Below are positions 41,233 through 51,300 of a stretch of 64,000 nt of DNA, one piece after another; positions within the stretch are counted from its first letter, which is position 1; each line of letters begins with the position of its first letter. The notes under the pieces were generated by a model. That model saw only the letters and a list, made by a program, of their open reading frames with translations. It did no database searches and was not told the origin of the DNA. Origin of the DNA: AC-32 sp963704005 (GTDB lineage Bacteria > Actinomycetota > Thermoleophilia > Gaiellales > Gaiellaceae); NCBI GenBank assembly GCA_963704005.1, contig CAVPGJ010000005.1:310001-374000 (forward strand). Direction: 5' to 3'. Both the position numbers and the translations under genes were made by a program.

Positions 41233-42110
41233 ATGGCCCGAGGAGCGGCACAGACGCGGCGGAAGCAGCCCGCGGAGACGCAGCCGAAGAAGAAGAGGCA
41301 GGAGACCTGGGAAGATCAGCTCTTCTTCTCGCGCCTGCGCCGGCACGCCAAGATCGCTTATGTCTTTCTCGCGCTCGTGTTCGCGGTCGGCTTCGTCGCC
41401 TTCGGCGTCGGCTCGGGCTCGACGGGGATCAGCGGCGCCTTGTCGGATCTCTTCAAGGCGGCGGCGGCGGCGGCGGCTCGAGCGTCGACTCGCGGATCAA
41501 GTCCGACCAGAAGAAGCTCGCCCGGAACCCCGACAACGCCGCGCTCTACACCGACCTGGCGACCCTCCAGCAGCAGAAGAACGAGAGCTCGGCCGCGATC
41601 AGGACGCTCGAGTCCGGGGCGAAGGCCAACCCGAAGAACCTCGAGATCCTCGGCGCGCTGGCGACCGCGTACCGGCGCGACGCCGAGACGGCCAAGACGG
41701 AGGCGCAGAACGCCCAGGCGGCGCTCAACTCCACGTTCTTCACGCAGCCCGGCCTGGACACGAACTCCACGCTGGGCTCGGCGTTCACCTCCGACCCGGT
41801 CAGCCAGGCGCTGAAGACGAAGGCCAGCTCCAGCTTTCAGAAGCTCTCGACCGCGTACTCGAAGGCCGAGTCCGCCTACCAGCGCGCCGCGACCGCGTCG
41901 CGCGGCACCTCCGGCGAGGCGAGCGCGCAGCTCCAGCTCGCGAGCATCGCGCTCGAGGCGCTCAACTACACCGGCCAGCCGACCGAGATCCAGACCGCGA
42001 TCGCCGCCTACAAGCGCTACCTCGCGATCGATCCGAACGGGCCGAACGCGGCGCAGGCGAAGCAGACGATCAAGCAGCTTCAAGGCTTCCTCCCGAAGAG
42101 CCAGCGTTAG
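41233..42110 (+). CDS. Membrane-anchored TPR-like protein, one apparent frameshift
   Basis: About 292 residues. A basic, lysine-rich N-terminus, then a transmembrane helix (about 40-60), then a glycine run where the frame changes. In the GGC repeat near 41458-41474 one G seems to be missing; beyond it the frame reads VDSRIKSDQKKLARNPDN, AALYTDLATLQQ and further helical repeats of tetratricopeptide type to the stop at 42108-42110. Cytoplasmic or outer scaffold role is plausible. No named family recognised. It begins 4 bases after add. Confidence 0.75.
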
Positions 42111-42141
42111 ACTCCCGCCCGTGTTGGGGGAGCGCCGCCCA

Positions 42142-42486
42142 GTGAACTTCGACATCAGCACGGAGCCCGTCGGTGACGGCGCGTACGTGATCGCGCTCTC
42201 GGGCGAGGTCGATCTCTACACGGCGCCGGAGTTCAAGCAGCAGCTCCTGGACGTGATCGGGAACGGAGCCCGGAACGTGATCGTCGACTTCACCAACACG
42301 TCGTTCATCGACTCGACGACGCTCGGCGTCCTGGTCGGCGGGGTGAAGCGGCTGCGCCCGAACGACGGGCAGCTCTCGCTCGTCTGCAGCGACCGCAACA
42401 TCACGAAGATCTTCGAGATCACCGGCCTCGACCGCGTCTTCACCATCTATCCGACGCGCGAGGAGGCCGTATCCGCCCTGGGCTAG
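42142..42486 (+). CDS. STAS-domain anti-sigma factor antagonist
   Basis: 114 residues, a single STAS domain. ALSGEVDLYTAPEFKQQL near residue 16 and VDFTNTSFIDSTTLGVLVGG near 50, with the phosphorylatable serine in IDSTTLG, match SpoIIAA/RsbV-type antagonists. It would bind and neutralise an anti-sigma kinase when unphosphorylated. The GTG at 42142, with GGAG about 10 bases upstream, is preferred over a GTG at 42121. The cognate kinase is not in the window. Confidence 0.88.
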   Translation: MNFDISTEPVGDGAYVIALSGEVDLYTAPEFKQQLLDVIGNGARNVIVDFTNTSFIDSTTLGVLVGGVKRLRPNDGQLSLVCSDRNITKIFEITGLDRVFTIYPTREEAVSALG

Positions 42487-43073
42487 CCCTCCTGGCTGCA
42501 GGGTTCGCCCTGATCGCCGCAGGGTGCGGGACCGGCGGGATCGCGAAGGGCGGCGACGCGAGCGCTGGCAAAGGGCTCTTCCAGCAGAAGTGCGGCGGCT
42601 GCCACACGCTCGCCGACGCCGGCACGAACGGAGCGGTCGGGCCGAACCTCGACGACGCCTTCGCGTCCGACCGCCGGCAGGGCTACAAGCAGATCACGAT
42701 CGAGCAGATCGTCAAGGACCAGATCGAGCTCGCCTCGGGGACGATGCCGCCGAATCTGGTCAAGGGCGCGGACGCCCTCGACGTCGCCGCGTACGTGGCC
42801 TCGGTCGCGGGCGTGCCGGGCAAGGGCGGCGGGCCCTTGACGAGTGGCAAGGACATCTTCGTCGCCAACTGCGGCAGCTGCCACACGCTCGCCGCCGCGG
42901 GGACGACCGGCACGGTCGGGCCGAACCTCGACCAGCTCAAGCCGGCCTTCGCCCGCGTTCAGACCCAGGTGATCAACGGCGGCACGATCATGCCGGCCTT
43001 CAAGGGCAAGCTGACCCCGGCGCAGATCAAGGCGGTCGCGATGTACGTCAGCTCAAACGCCGGCAAGCGCTAG
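42471..43073 (+). CDS. Diheme cytochrome c lipoprotein
   Basis: About 200 residues. A lipoprotein signal (ALLAAGFALIAAGCGTGG, lipobox cysteine) leads into two cytochrome c modules: CGGCH with PPNLV as likely axial methionine region, and CGSCH with IMPAFKG. The C-terminus is a normal heme-c helix. No standard start codon is present in frame: the signal peptide would begin at an ATC at 42471, overlapping the STAS gene by 16 bases. It probably delivers electrons to the oxidase encoded opposite. The stop overlaps the convergent gene by 4 bases. Confidence 0.83.
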   Translation: MRPGLALLAAGFALIAAGCGTGGIAKGGDASAGKGLFQQKCGGCHTLADAGTNGAVGPNLDDAFASDRRQGYKQITIEQIVKDQIELASGTMPPNLVKGADALDVAAYVASVAGVPGKGGGPLTSGKDIFVANCGSCHTLAAAGTTGTVGPNLDQLKPAFARVQTQVINGGTIMPAFKGKLTPAQIKAVAMYVSSNAGKR

Positions 43074-43708
43074 CGCTCCGCGTTCAGGTCGACCACGACG
43101 TGGGTGATCGGGACGGCGAAGCGCTCCTTCGCCTTGTCCACGACGCCACGCTCGAGCCAGTGGGAGCGGCCCTCCGGGTGCGTCGAGATGACGATCTGGT
43201 CTGCGCCGAAGGTGCGGAGCGCGTCCTCGATCGCCTGGAGCGGGTCGCCGTCGCCGACCTCGCCGCCCGCCTTGATGCCGTCGTCGCGCAGCCGCGCCAG
43301 GCTCGCGTCGAGCCGCTGCTGCGCCTGTTCGCGGGCCGGGTCGACGTCGGAGGTGATCGTTCGCACCCGCGAGTTCAGCGCAGGTGTGACGACCAGAACC
43401 TTCGTGTCGAAGCCCTCGCTCAGGTCCTGGACCGTCTTCCGCAGGGGGCCGCCGCCGACGGTCTCGTTGGCGATCACCAGGATCCGCCGCTCACCCGGCC
43501 CGCCGCGGTGCACCGGCAGCGTCTTGGTTTGCGCCTCGACCCTGCGCGCCCGCAGCCACCAGCCGATCACGAGCAGCGTGAGCGCGATGAACACCGCCAG
43601 CCCGAGCCAGGCGTTGATCACGCCGGCGATCGCGATCAGGCCGAAGTAGACCGCCGCGCCCAGGAGGAACTGGAACGCCTCGGCCTCGCTTCGGAGCGGG
43701 TTCTTCAT
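43070..43708 (-). CDS. Membrane-anchored UspA-like protein
   Basis: 212 residues. Two transmembrane helices at about 14-50 (FLLGAAVYFGLIAIAGVINAW, then a second), then a Rossmann-like universal-stress domain from about 74: ILVIANETVGGG, LVVTPALNS and QIVISTHPEGRSHWLERG, ending THVVVDL. The ST-HP and VVVDL segments are shared with the tandem UspA gene in the adjacent oxidase operon, so the two are related. Function unknown; a membrane sensor of energy state is one possibility. Confidence 0.78.
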   Translation of the reverse strand: MKNPLRSEAEAFQFLLGAAVYFGLIAIAGVINAWLGLAVFIALTLLVIGWWLRARRVEAQTKTLPVHRGGPGERRILVIANETVGGGPLRKTVQDLSEGFDTKVLVVTPALNSRVRTITSDVDPAREQAQQRLDASLARLRDDGIKAGGEVGDGDPLQAIEDALRTFGADQIVISTHPEGRSHWLERGVVDKAKERFAVPITHVVVDLNAER

Positions 43709-43714
43709 GGATCT

Positions 43715-43800
43715 AAGGCGTCGCTTGCGATGCCGACCTCAGGACGCGCGTGCTTTGCATGCGCGTCCGTCTGAAATGACCGGTCGATGCGTTGGAGCTC
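43715..43800 (-). repeat. Dispersed palindromic repeat, copy B
   Basis: AAGGCGTCGCTTGCGATGCC, spacer GACCTCAGGA, hairpin around CTTTGC, TCCGTCTGA and GACCGGTCGAT, in the same order as copy A over about 85 bases. It separates ctaE from the membrane UspA gene. Confidence 0.8.
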
Positions 43801-43811
43801 GGACATGGCGC

Positions 43812-44408
43812 TCAAAGGATGTAGACGGTCGTGTAGACGACGATCCACATCACGTCGACGAAGTGCCAGTAGATCCCGGGAATCTCGACGCCGAGGTGCT
43901 CCTCGGGCGAGTAGTGCCCGCGGTAGGAGCGGATCGTCGCCGCGAGCAGCAGCGTCAGCCCGACGAACACGTGCGCGCCGTGCAGGCCGGTCAGGCAGAA
44001 GAAGACCGTGCCGAAGGCGTCGGTGTAGGGCGCGAAGCCGACGCGCGAGTACTCGAGCAGCTGGGTCAGCAGGAAGGTCAGCCCGAGCAGGAAGGTCAGC
44101 GTCAGCCCGGCCTGCAGCCCCGAGCGGTTGCCGCGCTTGATCGACTGCAGCGCCCAGTGCATCGTGAAGCTCGAGGTGACGAGGATGACCGTGTTGACGC
44201 CGGCGACGAAGACCGGCAGCTCGTAGGGCGGAGTCGGCCACGGCGTCCCGGCGGCGACTCGCACGAAGAAGTAGGCGGTGAAGAAGGAGCCGAAGAGCAT
44301 GATCTCCGACGCGATGAACAGGAACATCCCGAGCGTGCGCGCGTCGACGCGCGAGCTCTGGTGAGCCGCCGGCGGGTGCGCAGCGTGGGCTTCCGCGTGA
44401 GCGCTCAG
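43812..44408 (-). CDS. ctaE: Cytochrome c oxidase subunit III
   Basis: 198 residues, five or so transmembrane helices, the short form. SRVDARTLGMFLFIASEIMLFG near the start, FTMHWALQSIKRGN, and TGLHGAHVFVGL, GIYWHFVDVMWIVVY at the end are subunit III signatures. The frame has no ATG, GTG or TTG before an internal ATG at 44327, yet the conserved part begins upstream of it; a CTG at 44408 overlapping the UspA stop by 4 bases (where ATG is expected) is the likely start or a base-call error. Confidence 0.92.
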   Translation of the reverse strand: MSAHAEAHAAHPPAAHQSSRVDARTLGMFLFIASEIMLFGSFFTAYFFVRVAAGTPWPTPPYELPVFVAGVNTVILVTSSFTMHWALQSIKRGNRSGLQAGLTLTFLLGLTFLLTQLLEYSRVGFAPYTDAFGTVFFCLTGLHGAHVFVGLTLLLAATIRSYRGHYSPEEHLGVEIPGIYWHFVDVMWIVVYTTVYIL

Positions 44409-45253
44409 GCCACTACCTCCTCCCGCTCGATCTCGACGTGCTCGACCGGCAGGCCGGTCGACTTGCGCAGCCGGTTGACCAGGTCGCCGCGCAACCAGTT
44501 CGACTGCTTCTCGCCGTGGAAGGTCGAGACGATGATCTCGTCGACCCGCTCGTCCTGAACCGCCTCCGAGGCGGCCGTGAACGGGTCGGGGTGCGCGACC
44601 TGCCCGTGGACGTCGATGCCCTCGCCGCGCAGGATCGTCAGCGCGCGGCGCAGGCGCTTCTCGGCCTCCGGGTGTACGGCCGCCACGACGTCGCTCTGCG
44701 GCGAGATGATCAGGAACGACGCGGGCCCCGCCGCGGCCCGCTCGCGCAGCTTGTGCAGGAGCGTGTCGCCGACCACGGTCTCGTTGGCGATCACGAGGAC
44801 GTTGGTCTCACCGCCCGCCGCCTCCTTCTCCAGATCGACCACGACGTGCTCGACCGGGATGTCGCCTGCGGCACGGCGGATCCGATCGACCACGTCGCGG
44901 CGCAGCCAGCCCGAGCGCTGGCGCGGGTGCGTCGAGACCACGATCTCGTCGATGCGCGGGTCGGCCTGGGCGATCGCGTCCTTGACGGCGGCGACTGGGT
45001 CGGCCTCGACGACGTGGCCCGAAGCCGAGATGCCGTCGGCGTGCAGCGTCGCCACTGTCCGGTCCAGCCGTCGGCCGGCCGAGGCGCGGCGGGTGTCCTC
45101 GTAGACCACGTACCCGGATGCCTCGCGCGGCTGGTTCACCGGGCTGATGACCGTGACCAGCAGGTCGTGCTCGGCGGTGTCCATCCGCTCGAGCGCCTCG
45201 ATCAGCGTCTTCCCGGCCACCGTCTCGTTGGCGACGGCGAGCACGTGCCTCAT
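44405..45253 (-). CDS. Tandem UspA-like protein within the oxidase operon
   Basis: 282 residues with two universal-stress-like domains of about 140. Each opens HVLAVANETVAGKTL or NVLVIANETVVGDTL and ends with STHPRQRSGWLRRD or STFHGEKQSNWLRGD followed by PVEHV. Usual UspA nucleotide loop GxxGxG is not evident. It overlaps the ctaD stop by 4 bases and the ctaE start, so it is made with the oxidase subunits. Role unknown; assembly or regulation of the oxidase is an inference from context. Confidence 0.8.
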   Translation of the reverse strand: MRHVLAVANETVAGKTLIEALERMDTAEHDLLVTVISPVNQPREASGYVVYEDTRRASAGRRLDRTVATLHADGISASGHVVEADPVAAVKDAIAQADPRIDEIVVSTHPRQRSGWLRRDVVDRIRRAAGDIPVEHVVVDLEKEAAGGETNVLVIANETVVGDTLLHKLRERAAAGPASFLIISPQSDVVAAVHPEAEKRLRRALTILRGEGIDVHGQVAHPDPFTAASEAVQDERVDEIIVSTFHGEKQSNWLRGDLVNRLRKSTGLPVEHVEIEREEVVA

Positions 45254-47196
45254 CGAAGGGGCACCTCCTCGACCTCGATCGTGCGGTCGCCGTTGAAGAC
45301 CGCGTGCCGCGCGCCCGGCACGCCGTACTCGTACGGGTGGCCGACGACCTGCGGGATCTCGTCGAAGTTGAAGATCGGCGGCGGCGAGCTCACCTGCCAC
45401 TCGAGCGTCAGCGAGCGCCACGGGTTCGCCTCGGCGACCGGGCCGAAGCGCCAGCTCCAGATCATGTTGTAGAGGAAGACGAGCGTCGAGGCGCCGAGGC
45501 CGAACGACGCGAGCGAGATGAACATGTTCAGGTCGGCGAAGCGCGGCACGTAGTCGGCCACCCGGCGCGGCATGCCCTGGATCCCGAGCCAGTGCATCGG
45601 GAAGAAGGTCAGGTTGAAGCCGATGAACGTCAGCCAGAAGTGGAGCTTGCCCAGCCGCTCGTCGTACATCCGGCCGGTCATCTTCGGGAACCAGAAGTAG
45701 ATCCCGGCGAAGATCGTGAACAGCGAGCCGCCGAAGAGCACGTAGTGGATGTGCGCGACGACGAAGTACGTGTCCGAGGTGTGGATGTCGATCGGCACCG
45801 CCGCCAGGTAGATCCCGGAGAGCCCGCCGATCACGAACATCGAGACGAAGCCGAGCGCGAACAGCATCGGCGTCTCGAAGTGGATCCGCCCGTCCCAGAG
45901 CGTGGCTAACCACGAGAAGACCTTGATCCCGGTCGGGACGGCGATCACCATCGAGGTCACCATCATCGGGACGCGCAGCCACGGCGCCATGCCGGCCACG
46001 AACATGTGGTGCGCCCAGACCGAGAAGCCGAGCACCAGGATCGCCATCAGCGACAGCGCCATCAGCCGGTAGCCGAAGATCGGCTTCCGCGCCATGACGG
46101 AGATCACCTCCGAGGCGATCCCGAAGCCGGGCAGCATCATGATGTAGACCGCCGGGTGCGAGTAGAACCAGAAGATGTGCTGGTACCCGAGCGGGTAGCC
46201 GCCCGCGGTGTAGTCGAAGAAGTGCGTGTGCATGACGTGGTCGAACATCACGAAGAACTGCGAGCCGGCGATGAAGGGCGTCGCGATCACGACCAGCAGT
46301 GACGTCGTGAAGTTCGCCCAGACGAGCAGCGGCATCCGCCAGAAGCTCATCCCCGGCGCGCGCATGGTGATGATCGTGACCAGGAAGTTGAGCGCGGTCA
46401 TGATCGAGCTCGCGCCCGCCCACTGGACGCCCATGTTGAAGAAGACGGCGCCGATCGGCTGGTGCGTCGAGGCGAGCGGCGCGTAGCCCGTCCAGCCGGC
46501 GGCGAAGGGACCGCCGGGCGCGAGGAAGCTCGAGAGCATCATGAAGCCGGCGATCGGCAGCAGCCAGAACGAGAGCGCGTTCAGCCTCGGGAACGCCATG
46601 TCCGGCGCGCCGATCATCAGCGGGATCACGTAGTTGCCGATCCCGGCGAAGGCGGGGATCACGAACAGGAAGATCATCAGCGCGGCGTGCACCGAGAAGA
46701 GCCCGTTGAACGTCTGGTTGTCGACGAACTGCATCCCGGGCCGCGCGAGCTCGGCGCGCATGATCATCGCCAGCAGGCCCGCGATCACGAAGAAGAAGAT
46801 CGTCGTGACCAGGTACTGGATCCCGATCACCTTGTGGTCGGTGTTGATGCGGAAGTAGTCGCGCCAGCTCCTGGCGCCGTGGCCCGAGTGGTCCTCGGGC
46901 TGCGTCGGCGCCCCGGACGCGTAGCGCACCCAGTAGTCGAAGCCGCCGATTCCGGCCAGGAAGCCGAGCGGGACGGTGGTCAGCTCCACGGTGGTGATCA
47001 CCTGGCCGTCCCAGACGGGGTCCCAGCCCTCCAGCCAGCGGACGAGGCACGTGATTCCGGCGCCGATCGCGAAGAAGAGGGCGGTCATCCACGGGACGCG
47101 CAGCCAGCCCGGGGCGAGCAGCCGGCGCCAGCCGTGGGGCGGCCCGGGCGCGGCGCCGTGCTCGGGGTACTCCGCGTGGAAGGTGGTCGCGGTCAC
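45250..47196 (-). CDS. ctaD: Cytochrome c oxidase subunit I, A2-type
   Basis: 648 residues. About 100 extra N-terminal residues with two transmembrane helices precede the usual 12-helix core. Heme and CuB ligands are present: SVHAALMIF, YSHPAVYIMMLPG, VWAHHMFVAGM and VAHIHYVLFGG. The helix VI motif is YSHPAVY where mitochondrial-like (A1) enzymes have GHPEVY, so the D-channel glutamate is absent; this Tyr-Ser pair defines A2-type oxidases. Proton-pumping oxygen reductase in the cytoplasmic membrane. Overlaps ctaC and UspA genes by 4 bases each. Confidence 0.96.
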   Translation of the reverse strand: MTATTFHAEYPEHGAAPGPPHGWRRLLAPGWLRVPWMTALFFAIGAGITCLVRWLEGWDPVWDGQVITTVELTTVPLGFLAGIGGFDYWVRYASGAPTQPEDHSGHGARSWRDYFRINTDHKVIGIQYLVTTIFFFVIAGLLAMIMRAELARPGMQFVDNQTFNGLFSVHAALMIFLFVIPAFAGIGNYVIPLMIGAPDMAFPRLNALSFWLLPIAGFMMLSSFLAPGGPFAAGWTGYAPLASTHQPIGAVFFNMGVQWAGASSIMTALNFLVTIITMRAPGMSFWRMPLLVWANFTTSLLVVIATPFIAGSQFFVMFDHVMHTHFFDYTAGGYPLGYQHIFWFYSHPAVYIMMLPGFGIASEVISVMARKPIFGYRLMALSLMAILVLGFSVWAHHMFVAGMAPWLRVPMMVTSMVIAVPTGIKVFSWLATLWDGRIHFETPMLFALGFVSMFVIGGLSGIYLAAVPIDIHTSDTYFVVAHIHYVLFGGSLFTIFAGIYFWFPKMTGRMYDERLGKLHFWLTFIGFNLTFFPMHWLGIQGMPRRVADYVPRFADLNMFISLASFGLGASTLVFLYNMIWSWRFGPVAEANPWRSLTLEWQVSSPPPIFNFDEIPQVVGHPYEYGVPGARHAVFNGDRTIEVEEVPLR

Positions 47197-48227
47197 TGCT
47201 TGCCCCCGGAGGCGAGGAACTTGACCAGGGCGTCGAGCTGGGCCTTCGGCAGCTGGGCGAAGATGGTCGGCATCACGTTCTTGGGGTAGCCGGGCTCGAC
47301 GTACGCGTTCGGGTTCACGATCGACTCATGAATGAACTGCTCCAGCGGCTGGCCCGCCCGCTGCGCCTCGGCGGGCAGCTTATCGAGGTCGGGACCGATC
47401 TTCGCCGTCGCCCCGGCGGGCGCAAAGGTGTGGCAGCTGCTGCAGCTCTGCGCCTTGAAGACCGCCAGGCCGGCGCTTCCGCCGCAGCCGCCGAGCTTCT
47501 TCTGCTGGCCCTTCGCCCAGGAGAGGAACTTGTCCCGCGGCATCACGTCGGCGGTCGAGCGCATCAGCGCGTGGCCGAGCCCGCAGAGCTCGGTGCAGAT
47601 GACCGGGAACGACCCCATCCGGTCGGGCGTGATCGCGAGCGTGTTCACCGAGCCGGGCACGGCGTCCTGCTTCTGGCCGAACTCCGGGACCCAGAAGGAG
47701 TGGGTCACGTCGAGCGAGGTGATCTGCAGCTTGACCGGCGCGTCGATCGGCAGCTCGAGCCTGGCCGAGGCGAGGTTGCCGAAGGCCGGGTACTTGAAGC
47801 TCCACGCGAACTGCACGGCCGTGACGTTCACGACCAGCGGGCTCAGCGGGTCGGACGCGGCCGAGGCGTGCGGCAGGTGGTCGTTCTTCGTCAGCACGAT
47901 CGCGCTCACGATCGAGATCGAGGTGACGAGGACCGCCGGGACCGCCGTCCAGACGATCTCGAGCTTGGTGTGCCCGTGGATCGGCGCGCCGTCCTCGTCG
48001 TCCCCGGGCTGGGCCCGGAAGTGGATGACCGAGTAGATGATCACCGCCGCGACCAGGGCGAAGATGGCGATGCAGATCGCGGTCACGAACCAGAAGACGA
48101 AGTCGATCCGTCCCGCCTGCTTGCTCGCCGCGTGGGGCAGCCACGGGATCAGCAGTGCGACCGCCGCGGCCCCGGCGCCGCACACGACTCCGATCGCGAC
48201 GAGCTGGACGATCGATCCCCTGCGCAC
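47193..48227 (-). CDS. ctaC: Cytochrome c oxidase subunit II fused to cytochrome c (caa3 type)
   Basis: 344 residues. Two transmembrane helices (about 10-30 and 45-68), a cupredoxin domain with CuA site CTELCGLGHALM near 212, and a C-terminal cytochrome c domain with CSSCH near 265 and a methionine in KNVMPTIF. The fused cytochrome makes this a caa3 oxidase that takes electrons directly from a soluble or lipoprotein cytochrome. GTG start. First gene of the operon ctaC-ctaD-uspA-ctaE; a ctaF gene is not seen. Confidence 0.96.
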   Translation of the reverse strand: MRRGSIVQLVAIGVVCGAGAAAVALLIPWLPHAASKQAGRIDFVFWFVTAICIAIFALVAAVIIYSVIHFRAQPGDDEDGAPIHGHTKLEIVWTAVPAVLVTSISIVSAIVLTKNDHLPHASAASDPLSPLVVNVTAVQFAWSFKYPAFGNLASARLELPIDAPVKLQITSLDVTHSFWVPEFGQKQDAVPGSVNTLAITPDRMGSFPVICTELCGLGHALMRSTADVMPRDKFLSWAKGQQKKLGGCGGSAGLAVFKAQSCSSCHTFAPAGATAKIGPDLDKLPAEAQRAGQPLEQFIHESIVNPNAYVEPGYPKNVMPTIFAQLPKAQLDALVKFLASGGKQ

Positions 48228-48325
48228 CGCTGCCGAGACTACTCGACCGCGAGGCTGGTTCGCGCAAGGAAGCGAGGCCGCTCGAAACGCCTGCTACGAG
48301 CTGGGTTCGGGGTTCTCGGAAACGC

Positions 48326-51300
48326 TCAGGCGGGAACGCCTGCGGCAGCGGCTGCGCTGTCGACGCGTTCCAGCCACGGCCGCGCGCCGAGGTGCTCGAA
48401 CGTCTTGCGTGCCTGCTCGAGCAGCGGGCGCGCCTCGGCCTCCGGCAGCGTGCGAGCGCGCTCCAGCCGCGTCACCGCGACGTAGAAGGGCATCTCGGCC
48501 TCCTCGAACAGCCGCTCCGCCGCGGCTAGCTCGGCCTCCGCATCGTGCTCGGGGAGACGCGCGCGGAAGCGTGCCTTCTGGGCGCGCATGTACGACCCCT
48601 GCTCTCCCGGTTCGAGCTCGTCGATCATGTCCAGCAGCTCGCGGAGCTTTTCGTCGCCGGCAAAGTCCGCCACCGTGTCCAGCGCCACGAACCGGATCAG
48701 CCCCTGGGAGCCTGCCGAGTAAGCCCGCAAGGCCAGCCCACGATCGACCGCCTCGAGCGCCTCGGCGTGACGTCCTTCCGCCGCGTGGAGCTGGGCCTCC
48801 GTCAATGCGTACACCGCTGCCCAGCTCGCGTTTTCGGAGCTGGCCGCGCTCTCGCTCGCTGCCAGCAGCCTGCGCGCGGCGTCCAGGTCGCCGCGATGAA
48901 CATGGATCGGTGCCATCTGGAGCACGAGGCCGCGCACGAACTCGTTTGGTGCGAGCGCCTCCGCCTCCGCCGCGAGGGCGAGGGCCTCGTCCCAGCGGCC
49001 GAGCATCATCAAGAAGCTGGCCGGGCTGCCGAGGAAGACTGACTCCCATTGGCGGTCGCCCACCCGGCGAGCGAGCTCGAGGGCCGGCTCCGCGTTCGCG
49101 ACGGCGGCACGGAACTTACCCAGCACCCAGAGAAACGCACCAAGGTTGTTGTACGCCCTGAGCGCGGCCGAGTGGAGATCGTTTTCGAGGGCCAGAGCGA
49201 GCGCTCCCTCGACAAGGATCGTCCCCTCGCGCGGCCGGTGTCGAATGTTCGTGAGAACCAGCCCTTTGCTGTTCATGGCCTCCGCGAGCGTCTCGGGCTG
49301 GTCGAGGGCCTCGGCAAGCGTGAGAGCGCGCTCGAGATACGGCATGGCGCGCTCCTCGCCTCCCGAGAAGACGAGGTAGCGGCCCAGCTGAGCCGCAACG
49401 TGCGCGATGTCCGGAGGGGCTCCTGCTGCCTCCAGGGCCGCCAGCGCCGGCTCGAGCCGCGCCACCGCCTGTGGCGGATGGCCGTCGATGAAGTCGCAAT
49501 CGGCCAGGCGCGACGCGACCCGGGCAGCGGCAACCGGGTCCGCGAGCTCCTCGTAGGCCGCGTGCGCCCGGTCGAGCAGGGCGCGGGCCTCGCCGGGCCT
49601 GTTGGCTCGCCAGGCCATCTCCCCGGCACGCGCGGCCAGATCGGCTCCCGCCCGCTCGTCATCGACGAGCTCTCCCGCCTGCTCGAAGTAGCGCTGTGCC
49701 TCGGCCGCGGCCGCGAGGCCGGAAGCCCGCTCGGCTGCGCGCACGAGCGCGTCCCTCGCGCGTGCCTTCAGCTCCTCGGCGTCGTCTGCGCCGGGCACCG
49801 CCTCGAAGGCCGCCAGCAGGTGGGAGGCGACCACCTCCGCGACCTCCTCCTCGCCGAGCGAGGCCGAGAGCTGGTCCGCCGCCGCGAGGTGGCGGCTCTT
49901 CCGGTCGTGTCGCGAGAGCGTCTCGTAGGCGACCCGGCGCACGAGGTCCTGCAGGAATCCGTACTGGCCGTGCTCGGGCGAGCGCGGATCGGCCTGCATG
50001 AAGAGCACTTCCTTGCGCACGAGCCCGGAGAGGAGCGGTTCGAGATCGTTCTCGGCGAGGCCCGAGAGAGCCGCCAGACGCCTTGCGGCTGAAGGTCTTG
50101 CCGAGCACGGCCCCGTCCTGAACCAGGCGGCGCTCCTCGTCGCCGAGCCCGTCGAGGCGCGCGGCGATCAGCGCGTGAAGGGTCTCCGGCACCTCGAGCG
50201 CGTCGACCTCCGCGACGACCCGGTAGGTCGACCCGTCCTGCTCGACGAGCCCGCTGTCGAGCAGCATGCGCACCGTCTCGACCGCGTAGAGCGGCACGCC
50301 CTCGGCACGCGCCAGGATCTGCGCCTTCAAGGCGTCCGGCATGCCCGGCACGAGCCCGTCGAGAAGCTCCTCCATCGCCGGCTCGGGCAGAGGCTCGAGG
50401 TAGATGGAGGTGAAGCTGCGCTGGCCCGCGCCCCACGTCGGGCGCTTCTCGAGCAGCTCGGGCCGCGCCAGGGTGACGACGTAGAGCTGATGGGCCCGCG
50501 ACCACTCGAGCAGATACTCGACGAAGTCGAGCAGGCTCTCGTCCGCCCACTGCAGGTCCTCGAACACGAGCACGGTCGGATACGAGTCCGACAGGCGCTC
50601 GAAGAACAGCCGCCAGGCAGCGAAGAGCTCCTGCCGGTCGCCAGGGTCCGCCTCGCCGAGGCCGAGCAGCTGGGCGAGCGCGGGCTCGACCAGGCGGCGC
50701 TCGTCCTCGTCGGCCAGGTGCTCGGTGACGGTCGCCTGCAGCTTCTCGCGCGCGCGAGCCGGCTGCTCGTCCTCGGCGATCTGGCAGCGCATCCGCACCA
50801 TGTCGGCGAGCGCCCAGTAGGTGACGCCTTCGCCGTAGGCGAGGCAGCGCCCGCGGTGCCACATGACCGTCTCGACGATCCCGTCGAAGTACTTGTAGAA
50901 CTCCCAGGCGAGCCGCGACTTGCCGATCCCGGCGATGCCGGTGATCGAGACGAGCTGCGCCCTGCGCTCCTCCGCCGTGGCATGGAAGAGCTCCTTCACC
51001 TGCCGCAGCTCGCGCTCGCGGCCGACAAAGGGCGCCTCCAGGCGCTCGGACCTCAGGTCGCCGCGCCGGGCGGAGACGATTCGCTGCGCCCGCCAGAGCG
51101 TCGTCGGCTGCTCCTTGCCCTTGAGCTCGTGCTCGCCGGCCGGCTCGTAGGCGACCGCCTGCTCGGTCGCGCGGCGCGTGGAGTCGCCGACGAAGACCGA
51201 GCCTGGGTCGGCGACCGACTGGATGCGGGACGCGGTGTTGACGAGATCGCCGGCGACCATGCCCTCGCCCGTGGCGCCGACGTTGACGGCGGCCTCCCCC

